6,185 nucleotides of DNA from Ruminococcus sp. (GTDB lineage Bacteria; Bacillota; Clostridia; Oscillospirales; Ruminococcaceae). Below are positions 6,097-6,185 of the stretch, piece after piece; the stretch's first letter is position 1; each line of letters starts with the position of its first letter. The stretch lies in the NCBI RefSeq assembly GCF_019417665.1, contig NZ_DXUU01000088.1:1-6185 (forward strand), given 5' to 3'. The notes under the pieces are model-generated. The model saw nothing but the letters and a program-made list of their open reading frames with translations, was not told the origin of the DNA and did not search any database. The position numbers were made by a program, and so were the translations under genes.

Positions 6097-6125
6097 AGTA
6101 TAGCATCTAAAAATCTATATATCAA
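6097..6125 (-). promoter_or_regulatory. Sigma-A promoter of the ATPase gene
   Basis: On the minus strand -35 TTGATA (6125-6120; 5 of 6 matches), a 17-bp spacer and -10 TATACT (6102-6097; 5 of 6) preceded by TGC, an extended -10. Transcription should start near 6090, giving a leader of about 70 nt. The upstream 6126-6185 is strongly A/T-rich with T and A tracts, like an UP element; no gene is visible there. Confidence 0.8.
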
Positions 6126-6185
6126 TAGTTTATAAAAAATAGTGAAAAATAAATTTATATAAGAATGCAATATGTGTATTATTGA

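Overview
The window looks like part of an accessory (plasmid, ICE or prophage-type) region from a low-to-moderate-GC Gram-positive bacterium, most likely a gut Clostridia/Bacillota. This rests on strong GGAGG ribosome binding sites 6-9 nt before starts, sigma-A-type promoters, a DUF960 protein, and a serine resolvase with a res-like site. No rRNA, tRNA or CRISPR array is visible. All supported genes lie on the minus strand, so transcription runs from high to low coordinates.

Right part (about 3008-6185): a 984-residue two-part ATPase (3067-6021) forms a self-contained transcription unit. Upstream is a good promoter (6097-6125; TTGATA, 17-bp spacer, TGC-TATACT) with palindromes near the predicted start of transcription. 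Downstream is a strong intrinsic terminator (3008-3041). The C-terminal third is a HerA/FtsK-type motor with intact Walker A and B motifs. The N-terminal part has a coiled coil and what looks like a degenerate P-loop ATPase core. Its job could be DNA translocation for an element or phage defence; nothing in the window decides this.

Middle part (438-2868): three genes in one direction. They encode a DUF960 protein (2584-2868), a GS-fold amidoligase of the Amidoligase_2 type with three tandem zinc-ribbon-like modules at its N-terminus (1399-2517), and a class II glutamine amidotransferase with Cys2 (438-1397). The last two are separated by one nucleotide and are probably translationally coupled. 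Together they suggest ammonia from glutamine, or a gamma-glutamyl group, being used to form an amide on an unknown carboxylate. This is the best candidate in the window for an incompletely described system. A 10-bp hairpin between DUF960 and the amidoligase may tune the ratio of products.

Left part (1-437): a small serine resolvase keeps all catalytic residues of the N-terminal domain but stops at residue 86, without the long helix and DNA-binding HTH. Just upstream of it (316-427) is a res-like site with a 28-bp crossover-type palindrome (400-427) and further half-site copies. The break in the resolvase coincides with sequence resembling an insertion-sequence end followed by an outward extended -10 promoter (4-32). 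An insertion therefore probably truncated the resolvase, and its body lies outside the window.
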